Assembly: GCF_004348525.1 (NCBI RefSeq)
Contig: NZ_SMKG01000035.1
Location: 1-38,146, forward strand
Reading direction: 5' to 3'
DNA from: Micromonospora sp. 15K316
GTDB taxonomy: Bacteria > Actinomycetota > Actinomycetes > Mycobacteriales > Micromonosporaceae
Length of the DNA: 38,146 nucleotides
The translations under genes and the position numbers were made by a program. The notes beneath the pieces were generated by a model. The model did no database searches. It was not told the origin of the DNA and saw only the letters and a program-made list of their open reading frames with translations. Of this stretch, positions 15,295 to 25,811 are shown one piece after another; position 1 is the stretch's first letter, and every line of letters begins with the position of its first letter.

Positions 15295-16496
15295 CGGGCC
15301 GGATGGCGCGTGGGGGAGATGTGCTGGAGCGTCGTGTAGAGCCGGGTCAGTTCGGCCAGGTAGTGCTCACCGGTCCAGGCCGTGACCGCCGCGCCGCCCT
15401 CGGCGCTCACCCGTTCGCGGAGCGCTTCGTCGGTGAGCAGCCGGCAGAGCAACGCCCCGAACTCGGTGGGAGTGCCGGGGGCGAGCGGCCGGCGGGTGCC
15501 GGTGCCCGGCCGGGTGGCGAGCCCGGCGTCCACCATGGCCACTGGAAGCCCGTGCGCCTCGGCCTCGGCGAGCACCAGCCCCTGGGTGTCGGTCGTCGAG
15601 GCGAAGGCGAGCACGTCGGCCGCCCGGTAGTACGCGCCGACCCGCGCCCGGGGCACCGGGTCGAGCAGGTGCAGCGCGTCGCCGACGGCGAGCCGGCGGG
15701 CCGCCCGGCGTATCGCGATCCGGTTGCGGCGTACGCCGAGCAGCGCCAGCCGGGCGGCGGGCAGCGCGCGGCGTACCCGGGCGAACGCGGCGAGCAGCAG
15801 CTCGGGATCCTTCTCCGGGGACGCCCGCCCCACCGCGAGCAGCAGCGGGGCGTCCGGCGGGATGCCCAGGTCGGTACGGACCCGCCGGCGGTCGTCGGCG
15901 TCGGGGGCCGGGGCGGGGACCGGCGTCGGCAGCACCACGATGGGGGTCCGGCCGGCCATCGGCGCCATCGCCTCGGCGGTCTTGGCGGACGGGGCGAGCA
16001 GCAGGCTCATGTGCGCGAGCAGGCACCGGCCGAGTTCGAACAGCCGCTCGTCCCGGCCCGGGCCGGGACGGAACAACTCTCCCAGCGCGCGGGCGCGCCA
16101 GGGCAGGCCGAGGCGCCATCCCGCGTACGCGGCCCCGAGCGGTACCTCCGGGTAGTACGGGGCGTACGCGATCAGGTCGGTGTGCCAGGTGAAGACGACG
16201 GGCAGGGATCGGGCGGCCGCGTAGCGGAGGCCGGCGATGCCGACCGGGCCGGTGGTGTGCACGTGCAGCAGGTCCACCGGCGCGTCGGGCAGCCGGGGCA
16301 ACGCCAGCCGGTACGGCCGGGTCGGCACCGGCAGCGAGGCCAGTTCCCCGGGCCGCCGGCACCCGAACAGCGGCCCGGGGGAGTGCAGCGTGACCTGGTG
16401 CCCGGCGGCCCGCAGCAGCGCCACCGTGGCGCCCACCGAGGTGGCCACGCCCTCGATGTTGGCGAGGTGGCTGTCGCTGACGTGCGCGATCCTCAC
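15291..16496 (-). CDS. Glycosyltransferase family 4 (GT-B), lipid-glycosylating type
   Basis: A 401-residue GT-B fold enzyme. The N-terminal domain starts RIAHVSDSHLANIEGVATSV and has HVHTTGPVGIAGLRYAAARS and FTWHTDLIAYAPYYPE. The nucleotide-sugar domain has LLAVGRASPEKDPELLLAAFARV and ends with ADVLAFASTTDTQGLVLAEAEAHGLPV, the E(x7)E retaining motif. The nearest described types are mannosyl- or glucosyltransferases acting on phosphatidylinositol or diacylglycerol, which fits the Pr6Pr partner. GTG 16496 is the likely start; the ribosome binding site is weak (GGCGAG). It is 13 bases downstream of the RibD-like gene, so the three genes probably form one transcript. Donor and acceptor unknown. 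Confidence 0.85.
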   Translation of the reverse strand: MRIAHVSDSHLANIEGVATSVGATVALLRAAGHQVTLHSPGPLFGCRRPGELASLPVPTRPYRLALPRLPDAPVDLLHVHTTGPVGIAGLRYAAARSLPVVFTWHTDLIAYAPYYPEVPLGAAYAGWRLGLPWRARALGELFRPGPGRDERLFELGRCLLAHMSLLLAPSAKTAEAMAPMAGRTPIVVLPTPVPAPAPDADDRRRVRTDLGIPPDAPLLLAVGRASPEKDPELLLAAFARVRRALPAARLALLGVRRNRIAIRRAARRLAVGDALHLLDPVPRARVGAYYRAADVLAFASTTDTQGLVLAEAEAHGLPVAMVDAGLATRPGTGTRRPLAPGTPTEFGALLCRLLTDEALRERVSAEGGAAVTAWTGEHYLAELTRLYTTLQHISPTRHPAR

Positions 16497-16509
16497 CTCG
16501 CCATCATCG

Positions 16510-17109
16510 TCAGTCGTCGCTATCCTGGCCGCCCTCCGATCGGGTGTAGCGCAGGATCAGCAGTCCACTGTCGAACGGGCGCGCCTCGACCAGGGTGAAG
16601 CGGCGTGGGTCGAAGTCCCGGGTGACGAGCGGAACGCCGCTGCCGGCCACGATCGGGTTGAGCTTGAGGATCAATTCGTCGATCTCGGGCAGCAGTTGAC
16701 CGGCGAGCTGCCCGCCGCCGGCCAGCCAGATGTCCTTGCCGTCGCGAGCCTTGAGCGCGCGGACGAACGCGACCGGGTCGTCGGCGACGATCTCGACCTC
16801 GGGCTCCGCGGCGGGCGGCAGCGTGCGGGAGAAGACGTACTGCTGGAGGTGGGCGTAGGGGCTGGTGACGCCCATGGCGAGACCGGGCTCGTAGGTGCCC
16901 CGGCCCATCACGACGGTGTCGAACCGGCCCTCGGGCCGGTCGATGCCGAACTGCGCGTGGGCGAACGTCGGCAGCGTCTGGGGGTAGGTGGCCATCGTGT
17001 GGGCGAGCACGTCGGGCTCAGGCACGAGGGGGAAGAAGTCGTACGACCCGTCGGGTGCGGCGATGAAGCCGTCGAGGGTGCCGGCGACGTAGTACACGAG
17101 CTTGCGCAA
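16510..17109 (-). CDS. RibD C-terminal / dihydrofolate-reductase-like protein
   Basis: A 199-residue protein of the dihydrofolate reductase superfamily, RibD C-terminal branch. The start is MRKLVYYVAGTLDGFIAAPDGS, followed by MGRGTYEPGLAMG, the VFSRTLP strand, KDIWLAGGGQLAGQLL (the glycine-rich NADPH loop) and the PLVTRDFD ending. These are NADPH reductases of unknown substrate in most actinobacteria. I chose TTG 17109: GGGAG lies a few bases upstream and the longer frame from GTG 17130 would add residues not typical of the family and would sit in the operator-like repeat. It is divergent from the TetR gene and probably heads the GT4-Pr6Pr transcript. Confidence 0.82.
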   Translation of the reverse strand: MRKLVYYVAGTLDGFIAAPDGSYDFFPLVPEPDVLAHTMATYPQTLPTFAHAQFGIDRPEGRFDTVVMGRGTYEPGLAMGVTSPYAHLQQYVFSRTLPPAAEPEVEIVADDPVAFVRALKARDGKDIWLAGGGQLAGQLLPEIDELILKLNPIVAGSGVPLVTRDFDPRRFTLVEARPFDSGLLILRYTRSEGGQDSDD

Positions 17110-17127
17110 GCGCGATCTCCCTGCAAT

Positions 17128-17167
17128 CACTACTGATGTCGTGGTTGACGGTACAACAGGTGTAGTG
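17128..17167. promoter_or_regulatory. Imperfect inverted repeat between the RibD-like and TetR genes
   Basis: CACTACTGATGTCGT (17128-17142) and ACAACAGGTGTAGTG (17153-17167) pair at 11 of 15 positions around a 10-base spacer. It lies between the two divergent starts (17109 and 17187), where a TetR protein would be expected to bind. The GC of the stretch is lower than the surroundings. Confidence 0.45.
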
Positions 17168-17174
17168 GTTTTGC

Positions 17175-17180
17175 TAGGGT
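17175..17180 (+). promoter_or_regulatory. Candidate leaderless -10 element for the TetR gene
   Basis: TAGGGT ends 6 bases before the ATG at 17187. The same hexamer and spacing occur at 19881 before the second DinB gene. No ribosome binding site lies between. Confidence 0.5.
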
Positions 17181-17186
17181 CCGGTC

Positions 17187-17804
17187 ATGGCGCGGAACGT
17201 GCAACGGCGGGCGGCCCTGGCGGACGCGGGTCTGCGGGTGCTGGCGGCGACCGGTGCGCGGGGGCTGACGCACCGCGCGGTGGACGCCGAGGCGGGCGTG
17301 CCCGTCGGCACCGCCTCCAACTACTTCCGCTCACGCGACGCCCTGCTCGGCGCGCTCGGTGAGCGGATCATGGAACGGTTCACGCCGGACGAGGAGGTGC
17401 TCACCGCGCTCGCCGCCCGGGAGCCGTCCCTGGAGCTCCTCGCCGACTACGTCCGCTACGTCGTCGAGCGCACCACCCGCCAGCCGGAGCTGACCCGGGC
17501 GCTCTTCGAGCTGCGGTTGGAGGCGGTCCGCCGTCCCGCCCTGGCCCGGATCCTCGGCGACACGCTGCGCCGCGGCTACCGCGACGACGTGGCCTTCCAC
17601 GTGAACGCCGGGCTGCCGGGTGGCGCTTTCGAGGTGGCTCTGCTGCACTACGCGATGGACGGGCTGCTGCTCGACCTGCTGACCACCTCCGTCGACGCCG
17701 GTTTCGACGCCGACGAGGTGCTGTCCGCATTCGTGTCCCGCCTGGCCGCCGGGGTGACCCCGCGGCCCGGCCGGGCCCAGCCAGGAAGGATTCCCACCCC
17801 ATGA
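17187..17804 (+). CDS. TetR family transcriptional regulator
   Basis: A 205-residue regulator with an N-terminal TetR helix-turn-helix: RRAALADAGLRVLAATGARG, then LTHRAVDAEAGVPVGTASNYFRSRDALL as the DNA-reading part. Residues from about 60 on are helical and form the ligand pocket and dimer interface (LADYVRYVVERTTRQPELTRALFELRLE). It overlaps the next gene by 4 bases (stop TGA within ATGA at 17801), so it is co-expressed with the GNAT protein. It is divergent from the RibD-like gene and an imperfect inverted repeat lies between them, so control of that unit and of itself is likely. Ligand unknown. Confidence 0.85.
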   Translation: MARNVQRRAALADAGLRVLAATGARGLTHRAVDAEAGVPVGTASNYFRSRDALLGALGERIMERFTPDEEVLTALAAREPSLELLADYVRYVVERTTRQPELTRALFELRLEAVRRPALARILGDTLRRGYRDDVAFHVNAGLPGGAFEVALLHYAMDGLLLDLLTTSVDAGFDADEVLSAFVSRLAAGVTPRPGRAQPGRIPTP

Positions 17805-18304
17805 CCCTGACCCTCGCCCCGATGACCGACGCGGAGCTCGCGCCGCGGCTCGGCGCGCTGCAACGGTCGTACGCCGAGGAGCTGACCCGGCACCGGGCGG
17901 TGCCCGCGGACGTGGCGCTGGACCGGGCCGTCGTGCAGACCCGCGACCTGCTGCCCGCCGGCGCGGCGACCGAGAAGGTGCTGCTGCGGGTCGCCCGGGT
18001 CGGCGACGTGGAGGTCGGCTGGATCTGGGTGACCCTGCCCGGCGCGGCCGGGGCCTCCGACGCGCTCGCCGGGTCGGGGCGGGCCTGGATCCACAACATC
18101 GAGGTGCATCCGGAACAGCGGGGACGCGGGTACGCACGGCGGATGATCCAGCTCGTCGAGGCCGAACTCGCCGGACTCGGGGTGACCGACCTGGGGTTGA
18201 ACGTGTTCGGTTCGAACACCGTGGCCATCGGCCTCTACGAGAGCCTCGGTTTCCAGGTCACCGCCCAGCAGATGACGAAGCGGCTCGACCCGGGAGCGCG
18301 GTAG
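17801..18304 (+). CDS. GNAT family N-acetyltransferase
   Basis: A 167-residue GNAT enzyme. The acetyl-CoA motif is VHPEQRGRGYARRMIQLVEAE (residues about 105-125) preceded by the strand WIHNIEV, and the C-terminal part is GLNVFGSNTVAIGLYESLGF, a standard end of the fold. The N-terminal half (DAELAPRLGALQRSYAEELTRH) is the substrate part and gives no clue to the acceptor. It is translationally coupled to the TetR gene, which suggests that its product or substrate is the regulator's signal. Acceptor unknown. Confidence 0.85.
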   Translation: MTLTLAPMTDAELAPRLGALQRSYAEELTRHRAVPADVALDRAVVQTRDLLPAGAATEKVLLRVARVGDVEVGWIWVTLPGAAGASDALAGSGRAWIHNIEVHPEQRGRGYARRMIQLVEAELAGLGVTDLGLNVFGSNTVAIGLYESLGFQVTAQQMTKRLDPGAR

Positions 18305-18388
18305 CCGTCCCCCGACTGAGCTGGGGCGCAGGAGTGTTCACCGGCCCAACGGGAAAGCCGCGCCGACGCACCCGGGGAGGAGCGACGG

Positions 18389-19531
18389 ATGAGGCATGGC
18401 GCCGGACTGACCATCGGTGTGCTCGGCTCGTACGGCGGCCGGAACCTCGGTGACGAGGCGATCCTCACCGGCCTCCTGGCCGATTTGCGGGCGCAGGAGC
18501 CGAATGCCCGGATCATCGTGTTCTCCCGGAACCCGGAACACACCCGGGTGGCCCACCCGGATGTCGAGGCGGTGCCCTGGGAAGGGGTCAGCCGCACCGA
18601 CTCGGCGCTGGTGCTGGCCCAGCTCGACCTGCTGATCCTCGGCGGCGGCGGCATCCTCTACGACAAGGAGGCCCGCCGCTACCTGCGGGTGGTCCGGGTC
18701 GCCCAGGAGCGCGGCCTGCCACTGATCACGTACGCGGTGGGGGTCGGGCCGCTGAGCGACGGGGTGGACACCGGCATGGTCCGGGAGACCCTGGCCGGCG
18801 CGACCCAGGTGACCGTCCGCGACCAGGAGTCCCGGATGGTGCTGGAGGAGGCCGGGCTGGTCAACCCGATCACGGTCACCGCCGACCCGGCGTTCCTGCT
18901 CGAGCCGGAGGACTTCCCCGCCGAGTTGCTGCGGGAGGAGGGGGTGCCGGCCGGCCGGCGGCTGGTCGGGATGAGCGTACGGGAGCCGGGGCGGGCCGCC
19001 GAGCGGCTGGACGTCGACGGCTACCACCGCCTGCTGGCCCAGATCGGGGACTTCCTGGTGCACCGGATCGACGCGTACGTCCTCTTCGTGCCGATGGAGC
19101 GCGACGACATCCGGCACTCCCACGGGGTGCTCTCGCACATGATCGCCGCCGAGCGGGGCCGGATCCTGCACGGCAAGTACTCGCCTCAGCAGGTGCTCGG
19201 CCTGATGCGCCACTTCGACCTGGCCGTCGGCATGCGGCTGCACTTCCTGATCTTCGCCGCGATGGTGGGTACGCCGTTCCTCCCGCTGCCGTACGCCGGA
19301 AAGGTCTTCGACCTGGCCCAGCGGCTCGGCGTGCCGGCGCTGCGCGGGGTGGAGCGTGAGGTGGAGGGCCCGCTGCTCGCCGAGGTCGACCGGCTCTGGG
19401 ACGAGCGGGAGCGCCGTGCGGAGGCCACCGCCCGCCGGGTCGCGCAGGTCTGCGACGAGGCCAGGGGCACCTCGCAGGTCACCCGGGCCGTGCTCGACAG
19501 CCTGCGCGCGCACACGCTCACCCGCGCCTGA
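18389..19531 (+). CDS. Polysaccharide pyruvyl transferase family protein
   Basis: A 380-residue protein of the PS_pyruv_trans family (CsaB/WcaK type), which transfers pyruvyl groups from phosphoenolpyruvate to cell-wall or exopolysaccharide sugars. The N-terminal segment is IGVLGSYGGRNLGDEAIL, followed by LLILGGGGILYDKEARRYLR, YAVGVGPLSDGVD, VRDQESRMVLEEAG, and the C-terminal VGMRLHFLIFAAMVGTPFLPLPYAGKVFDLAQRLG that contains the conserved MRLH. A GGGGAGGAG about 6 bases before ATG 18389 supports the start. It stands alone between the GNAT gene and a convergent small gene. Its acceptor may be a secondary cell-wall polymer, unproven. Confidence 0.85.
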   Translation: MRHGAGLTIGVLGSYGGRNLGDEAILTGLLADLRAQEPNARIIVFSRNPEHTRVAHPDVEAVPWEGVSRTDSALVLAQLDLLILGGGGILYDKEARRYLRVVRVAQERGLPLITYAVGVGPLSDGVDTGMVRETLAGATQVTVRDQESRMVLEEAGLVNPITVTADPAFLLEPEDFPAELLREEGVPAGRRLVGMSVREPGRAAERLDVDGYHRLLAQIGDFLVHRIDAYVLFVPMERDDIRHSHGVLSHMIAAERGRILHGKYSPQQVLGLMRHFDLAVGMRLHFLIFAAMVGTPFLPLPYAGKVFDLAQRLGVPALRGVEREVEGPLLAEVDRLWDERERRAEATARRVAQVCDEARGTSQVTRAVLDSLRAHTLTRA

Positions 19532-19562
19532 GCGCGCTCGGCGACCGACGGGCTACCCCCGC

Positions 19563-19605
19563 AGCGGCTCCGCCTCGCTCGCCTCGGGACCTCCCGGCAG
19601 CCGCT
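19563..19605. terminator. Weak stem-loop between convergent genes
   Basis: AGCGGCT (19563-19569) pairs with AGCCGCT (19599-19605), and inside it CGGGA-CC-TCCCG (19585-19596) forms a second stem. It sits between the pyruvyl transferase gene and the convergent 68-residue gene. No T tract. Confidence 0.3.
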
Positions 19606-19811
19606 CAGGCGGCCGGGCCCCGCCAGCAGTAGCGCCAGTCGCGGGCCTCGTCGCCGGTGGACTCCAGCTCGTAGATCTCCGCAGCGGCCAGCCCGCCCGG
19701 GCCGAGATGATGATGGGTCAGCGGCGGACGGCCGTTGCTGTCCAGCTCGACGGTCACGCGCTGCCCGCCGGCCGGGCCGTCCACGAGGGGAATCTCTACC
19801 GTTGCGGCCAT
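19605..19811 (-). CDS. Small conserved-looking protein of unknown function
   Basis: A 68-residue protein, MAATVEIPLVDGPAGGQRV to ARDWRYCWRGPAA. It has two beta-hairpin-like strands, an LTHHHLGPGG loop and a final YELE...WRYCWRG region. Its codon use is typical of the window, and AGGA lies 7 bases before the ATG. I do not recognise a named family. It lies between a pyruvyl transferase gene (convergent) and the divergent DinB gene 82 bases away. Small size and lack of domain keep the call modest. It could be a minor structural or phage-like fold protein; nothing proves it. Confidence 0.6.
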   Translation of the reverse strand: MAATVEIPLVDGPAGGQRVTVELDSNGRPPLTHHHLGPGGLAAAEIYELESTGDEARDWRYCWRGPAA

Positions 19812-19880
19812 GGGCCCATCCTGCCCTCCCAGGCGGGACCGCGCAGCGGATAGCGGGCGGCGAGCAGCCGGTCGCCCGAC

Positions 19881-19886
19881 TAGGGT
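19881..19886 (+). promoter_or_regulatory. Candidate leaderless -10 element for the second DinB gene
   Basis: TAGGGT ends 6 bases before the ATG at 19893, with no ribosome binding site between. Same hexamer and spacing as at 17175. Confidence 0.5.
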
Positions 19887-19892
19887 GCGGGA

Positions 19893-20414
19893 ATGGCGGA
19901 GATCTCGATCGATCCCACACTCGGTCCACTGCTCGCCCGCACGGGCGACGAGCGGGCGGTGCTCGAATCGTTCCTCGACTTCCACCGCGGCGTGGTGCTG
20001 CACAAGCTTCGCGGCCTCTCCGACGCCGACGCGGCGCGCCGGCTGGTGCCGTCCGCGACGACCCTCGCCGGCATGGTCAAACACCTCGCGCTTGTCGAAC
20101 GCAACTGGTTCCCGTGCCTGCTCGCCCCGGAGCCCGGTGACGTCTACCTGACCAGCGAGGAGGAGGCGCTGGCCAGCTTCACCCTCGCCCCCGGTGACAC
20201 GGTGGAGCACCTCACCGCCGCCTACGCGCAGGCGTGCGCCCGCTCCCGGGACGTCGCCGCCCGTTTCGCGCTCGACCACGTGGTGCCGCACCCCCAACTC
20301 GGCGAGGTCTCGCTGCGCTGGATCCTCGTCCACATGATCGAGGAGACCGCCCGGCACGCCGGCCAGGCGGACATCCTCCGGGAACTCACCGACGGGCGCA
20401 CCGGCACGCTGTGA
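19893..20414 (+). CDS. DinB superfamily protein (DUF664)
   Basis: A 173-residue member of the DinB/YfiT-like superfamily, DUF664 branch. Helix 1 has ERAVLESFLDFHRGVVLHKL, helix 2 has LAGMVKHLALVERNWFPCLL with a likely metal His, and the end has LRWILVHMIEETARHAGQADILRELTDG with the HMIEETARHAGH-like signature. The full set fits a thiol- and metal-dependent transferase; in this group mycothiol is the usual thiol in actinomycetes. It is a diverged relative of the protein at 10530-11039 and stands alone before the SNF2 helicase gene (119 bases). Substrate unknown. Confidence 0.82.
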   Translation: MAEISIDPTLGPLLARTGDERAVLESFLDFHRGVVLHKLRGLSDADAARRLVPSATTLAGMVKHLALVERNWFPCLLAPEPGDVYLTSEEEALASFTLAPGDTVEHLTAAYAQACARSRDVAARFALDHVVPHPQLGEVSLRWILVHMIEETARHAGQADILRELTDGRTGTL

Positions 20415-20533
20415 CCCGGCACGCCGCCCGCGGCCGACCCGAGGGCGTCGGCCACCACGGGCCGGGCCCGGTGGCGACGCCACGGCGACCCGGGCCGCCT
20501 ATCCTGGGCCCGGGCGTCGACGAGGGGGAGCAC

Positions 20534-23619
<3,086 letters not shown>

Positions 23620-23623
<4 letters not shown>

Positions 23624-24513
23624 GCGAGAGCAGTTCGCGCTTCGCCGACTACGGCCGCCCCCGTCGGGTGGAGGGCGGCCTGCGGGCGCGGAGCACCCGT
23701 GGCGCGATCGGCCGCTCCTGGTGGTCGCGCCGGTTCCTGGAGGTGCTGGAGTCCTTCGCCCTCGGCACCCGGCTCACCCGTGGCCGGTCGTACGCGCGGG
23801 CCGGGCAGGTGGTCCGCCTGGACATCGCCCCCGGCGTGGTGCGCGCCGTGGTGCAGGGCTCCCGCCCCCGCCCGTACGACGTCCACATCGGGCTGTCGGC
23901 GTTCCCGGCCGAGCTCTGGGACCGGCTGGCGGCGGAGCTGGCCGCCCAGGCGTTCTTCAGCGCCCGGCTGCTCGCCGGCGACCTGCCGTCCGAGTTGGAG
24001 GAGCTCTTCGCCACGGCGGGCGCCCCACTCTTCCCGGCCGGGATCGACGAGCTGGACCAGAGCTGCACCTGCCCGGACTTCGCCGTGCCGTGCAAGCACC
24101 TCGCGGCCACGTTCTACCTGCTCGCCGAGGCGTTCGACGCGGACCCGTTCGAGCTGCTGCACTGGCGTGGCCGCGGCCGCAGCGAGTTGCTCGACCGGCT
24201 CCGGGCGCTGCGGGCGTCCACCACCGGTGCGGCGGCGCCGACCCTGTCCGTAGTGGACGAGATCGTCGACGGGGAGCCTGTGGACGCCCCGCCGGCCGGG
24301 GCCGCGCGGGCACTGGCCACCCTGCCGCCGTCGCCCCTGGCCGAGGCGGTCGACCGCTTCTGGTCACCGCCGGTGCCCCTACCCGACCGCCCGCCGACCC
24401 TCGCCACCGGACCGGACCTGCTGCTGCGGCAGCTGGGTCCGCCGGCACCCGCCATCGGCGGGCCGGGCCTGCTGGAGCGTCTCCGGCGGGCCTACCGCGC
24501 CTTCGGCGGCTGA
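23620..24513 (+). CDS. SWIM zinc-finger protein
   Basis: A 297-residue protein with a SWIM zinc finger: C149-x-C151-x6-C158-x-H160 in SCTCPDFAVPCKHLAATFYLL. SWIM domains bind DNA or proteins and are common partners of SNF2 helicases in bacteria. The N-terminal half (RFADYGRPRRVEGGLRARST, then IGRSWWSRRFLEVLESF) is a conserved companion region of these proteins. The C-terminal 100 residues are Ala/Pro-rich. The GTG at 23620 overlaps the helicase stop by 4 bases, implying coupled synthesis and probably a complex. A 17-bp inverted repeat ends the transcript. Function likely in DNA transactions; the specific one is not visible. Confidence 0.87.
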
Positions 24514-24550
24514 CCTGCCCGGACGGAGTCGGGAGTGGACGACAGGCATG

Positions 24551-24619
24551 GACCGTCCGCGCCGGCCTGCCCGTGGTCCCGGTCTCGTCCGGAACCCGGG
24601 CCGGCCGGCGCGGACGGTC
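24551..24619. terminator. 17-bp perfect inverted repeat between convergent genes
   Basis: GACCGTCCGCGCCGGCC (24551-24567) and its exact complement (24603-24619) are separated by 35 bases. The right arm overlaps the stop codon of the DUF3040 gene (24618-24620). Being between convergent genes, it can act as a two-way terminator. There is no T tract. An alternative is a remnant of mobile DNA, but no transposase is near. Confidence 0.6.
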
Positions 24620-24875
24620 ATAGCCAGCGGCGGCGGAAGCGCCACATGAGCACCGCGTTGGCCACCAGTACCACTGCGCAGATGGCGCCGGCCATCCGCC
24701 CGGCGAGTACGGTCATCGCCGGCAGCGCGGCCCACAGCACGATGGTCAACAGCAGCAGGTAGCGACCGCGACGACCGCGTGCCCGGTTGTCGAGCCGGGC
24801 GAAGAACGCCGGGTCGCTCTCGCGGAGCTGCCGGGTGATCTGTTCGAACCTGCGCTGATCCTCTTTGCTGAGCAT
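24618..24875 (-). CDS. DUF3040 family small membrane protein
   Basis: An 85-residue protein. The start MLSKEDQRRFEQITRQLRESDPAFFARL is the signature of DUF3040, an actinobacterial family with an N-terminal amphipathic helix that resembles an anti-sigma or cytoskeletal-associated part. Two membrane segments follow (residues about 39-57 and 59-76). The cytoplasmic tail is Arg-rich. GGGGAAGG 7 bases before ATG 24875 supports the start. It is convergent with the SWIM gene and shares an inverted repeat with it. Function of the family unknown. Confidence 0.78.
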   Translation of the reverse strand: MLSKEDQRRFEQITRQLRESDPAFFARLDNRARGRRGRYLLLLTIVLWAALPAMTVLAGRMAGAICAVVLVANAVLMWRFRRRWL

Positions 24876-25293
24876 GGCGGTGCCTTCCCCTCACGGTTCA
24901 GCGGTTCGGCGGCATACCCGCTGCGGCGACGGCTCACGCCGCCCCCTGCCGGTCCTTTTGCCGCCGGCCCGCCTTCACCGCTCGCTCGTGGTACGCGCCC
25001 CGCTCGGACGTGCCACACGCGCGCCGGTCACCCCTCGCCGCACCTCCGGGGAGCCGGAAGTGGGGCGTGCCGGGCGGGGCGGCTGCGACATGAGGCGACG
25101 GGCGCGCTCACGCGGGCGAGCGGCGGCTTCCGGCGACGTTCGGTGCGCTGGCGGCAGCGCGCCCCGCAGGGGCGGATGCGGACGATCCGGCATCAACGGG
25201 CGGGGCCGGACGGTTCGGGGCGAGCGGGCACGGCCGGGGACGGCGCGCTGACACCTCCGGGTCGTGCGCGCCCCTGTGGCGGCACGCCCGACT

Positions 25294-25306
25294 GATCGGT
25301 CCGATC
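25294..25306. repeat. 13-bp perfect palindrome
   Basis: GATCGG-T-CCGATC lies in the gene-poor stretch. It may be a protein-binding site or chance. No adjacent gene start explains it. Confidence 0.35.
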
Positions 25307-25467
25307 CGGTGGGACGCAGTCGCAGCGGACGGTCACCGCCGACGTGCTGGCCCGTCACTCCACAGTGGAGGTGGTGCGGCTCGGCGCGGCCGCGCCGCCC
25401 CGCCGGTCCGTACCGGGTCGCCGCCGCGACGAGGTGAACCCGGCGGCGGGTCGGAACGCCGCCCGGG

Positions 25468-25632
25468 TCAGCGGAGGGGGCGGTGGGTGCCGGCCGGGCG
25501 GGAGCCCATCGGCCGGGGACGACCGGGACGGGAACCCGCCGGTCGGGTGCCGGCCCAGCGGCGTCGCGGGCGGCTGCGGTGCGGCGGCTCGCTGCCGCCG
25601 GTGTGCGGCGCGGTGTTGTCGGTGGACATCAT
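25468..25632 (-). CDS. Possible small Pro/Arg-rich protein
   Basis: A 54-residue reading, MMSTDNTAPHTGGSEPPHRS and then Arg/Pro/Gly-rich to the end. Codon third positions favour G/C and GGGAG lies 7 bases before the first ATG. There is no domain and the composition is low complexity, so it may be a chance frame. It would lie downstream of the primase-like gene on the same strand (179 bases). No function proposed. Confidence 0.3.
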   Translation of the reverse strand: MMSTDNTAPHTGGSEPPHRSRPRRRWAGTRPAGSRPGRPRPMGSRPAGTHRPLR

Positions 25633-25811
25633 TCCCCCGCTCCCGGCGCGGGTCCGCGCCGTCGCCCTGCTCAACGAGGCCGGGTGCCCCACGACGCTGC
25701 CCTCTTTCCGACCCGGGACCGGTACGACCTCACGCACGGCGCCGTCCCGAGCCGGTCGAAGACCTTCCCGCTCCTGCCGTCTCGCCCCGATCGCCGTCTC
25801 GCCCCGGCGGG

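Larger units (their letters stand above)
24876..25811. other. Gene-poor 936-bp stretch
   Basis: Only one small ORF (25468-25632) is defensible here. Other long readings have low-complexity Arg/Pro/Gly-rich translations and no start signals. Palindromes seen: GATCGG-T-CCGATC at 25294-25306 and CTCCAC-A-GTGGAG at 25358-25370. A fragment near 25321-25390 reads RTVTADVLARHSTVEVVRLG on the plus strand and looks like coding, but it degrades on both sides, so it may be a gene remnant. Nothing else is supported. Confidence 0.4.

Noticed and set aside
20234..20533. Upstream extension of the SNF2 helicase frame
   Set aside because: It overlaps the DinB gene in another frame and adds an Arg/Pro/His-rich segment; GTG 20534 starts a normal protein.
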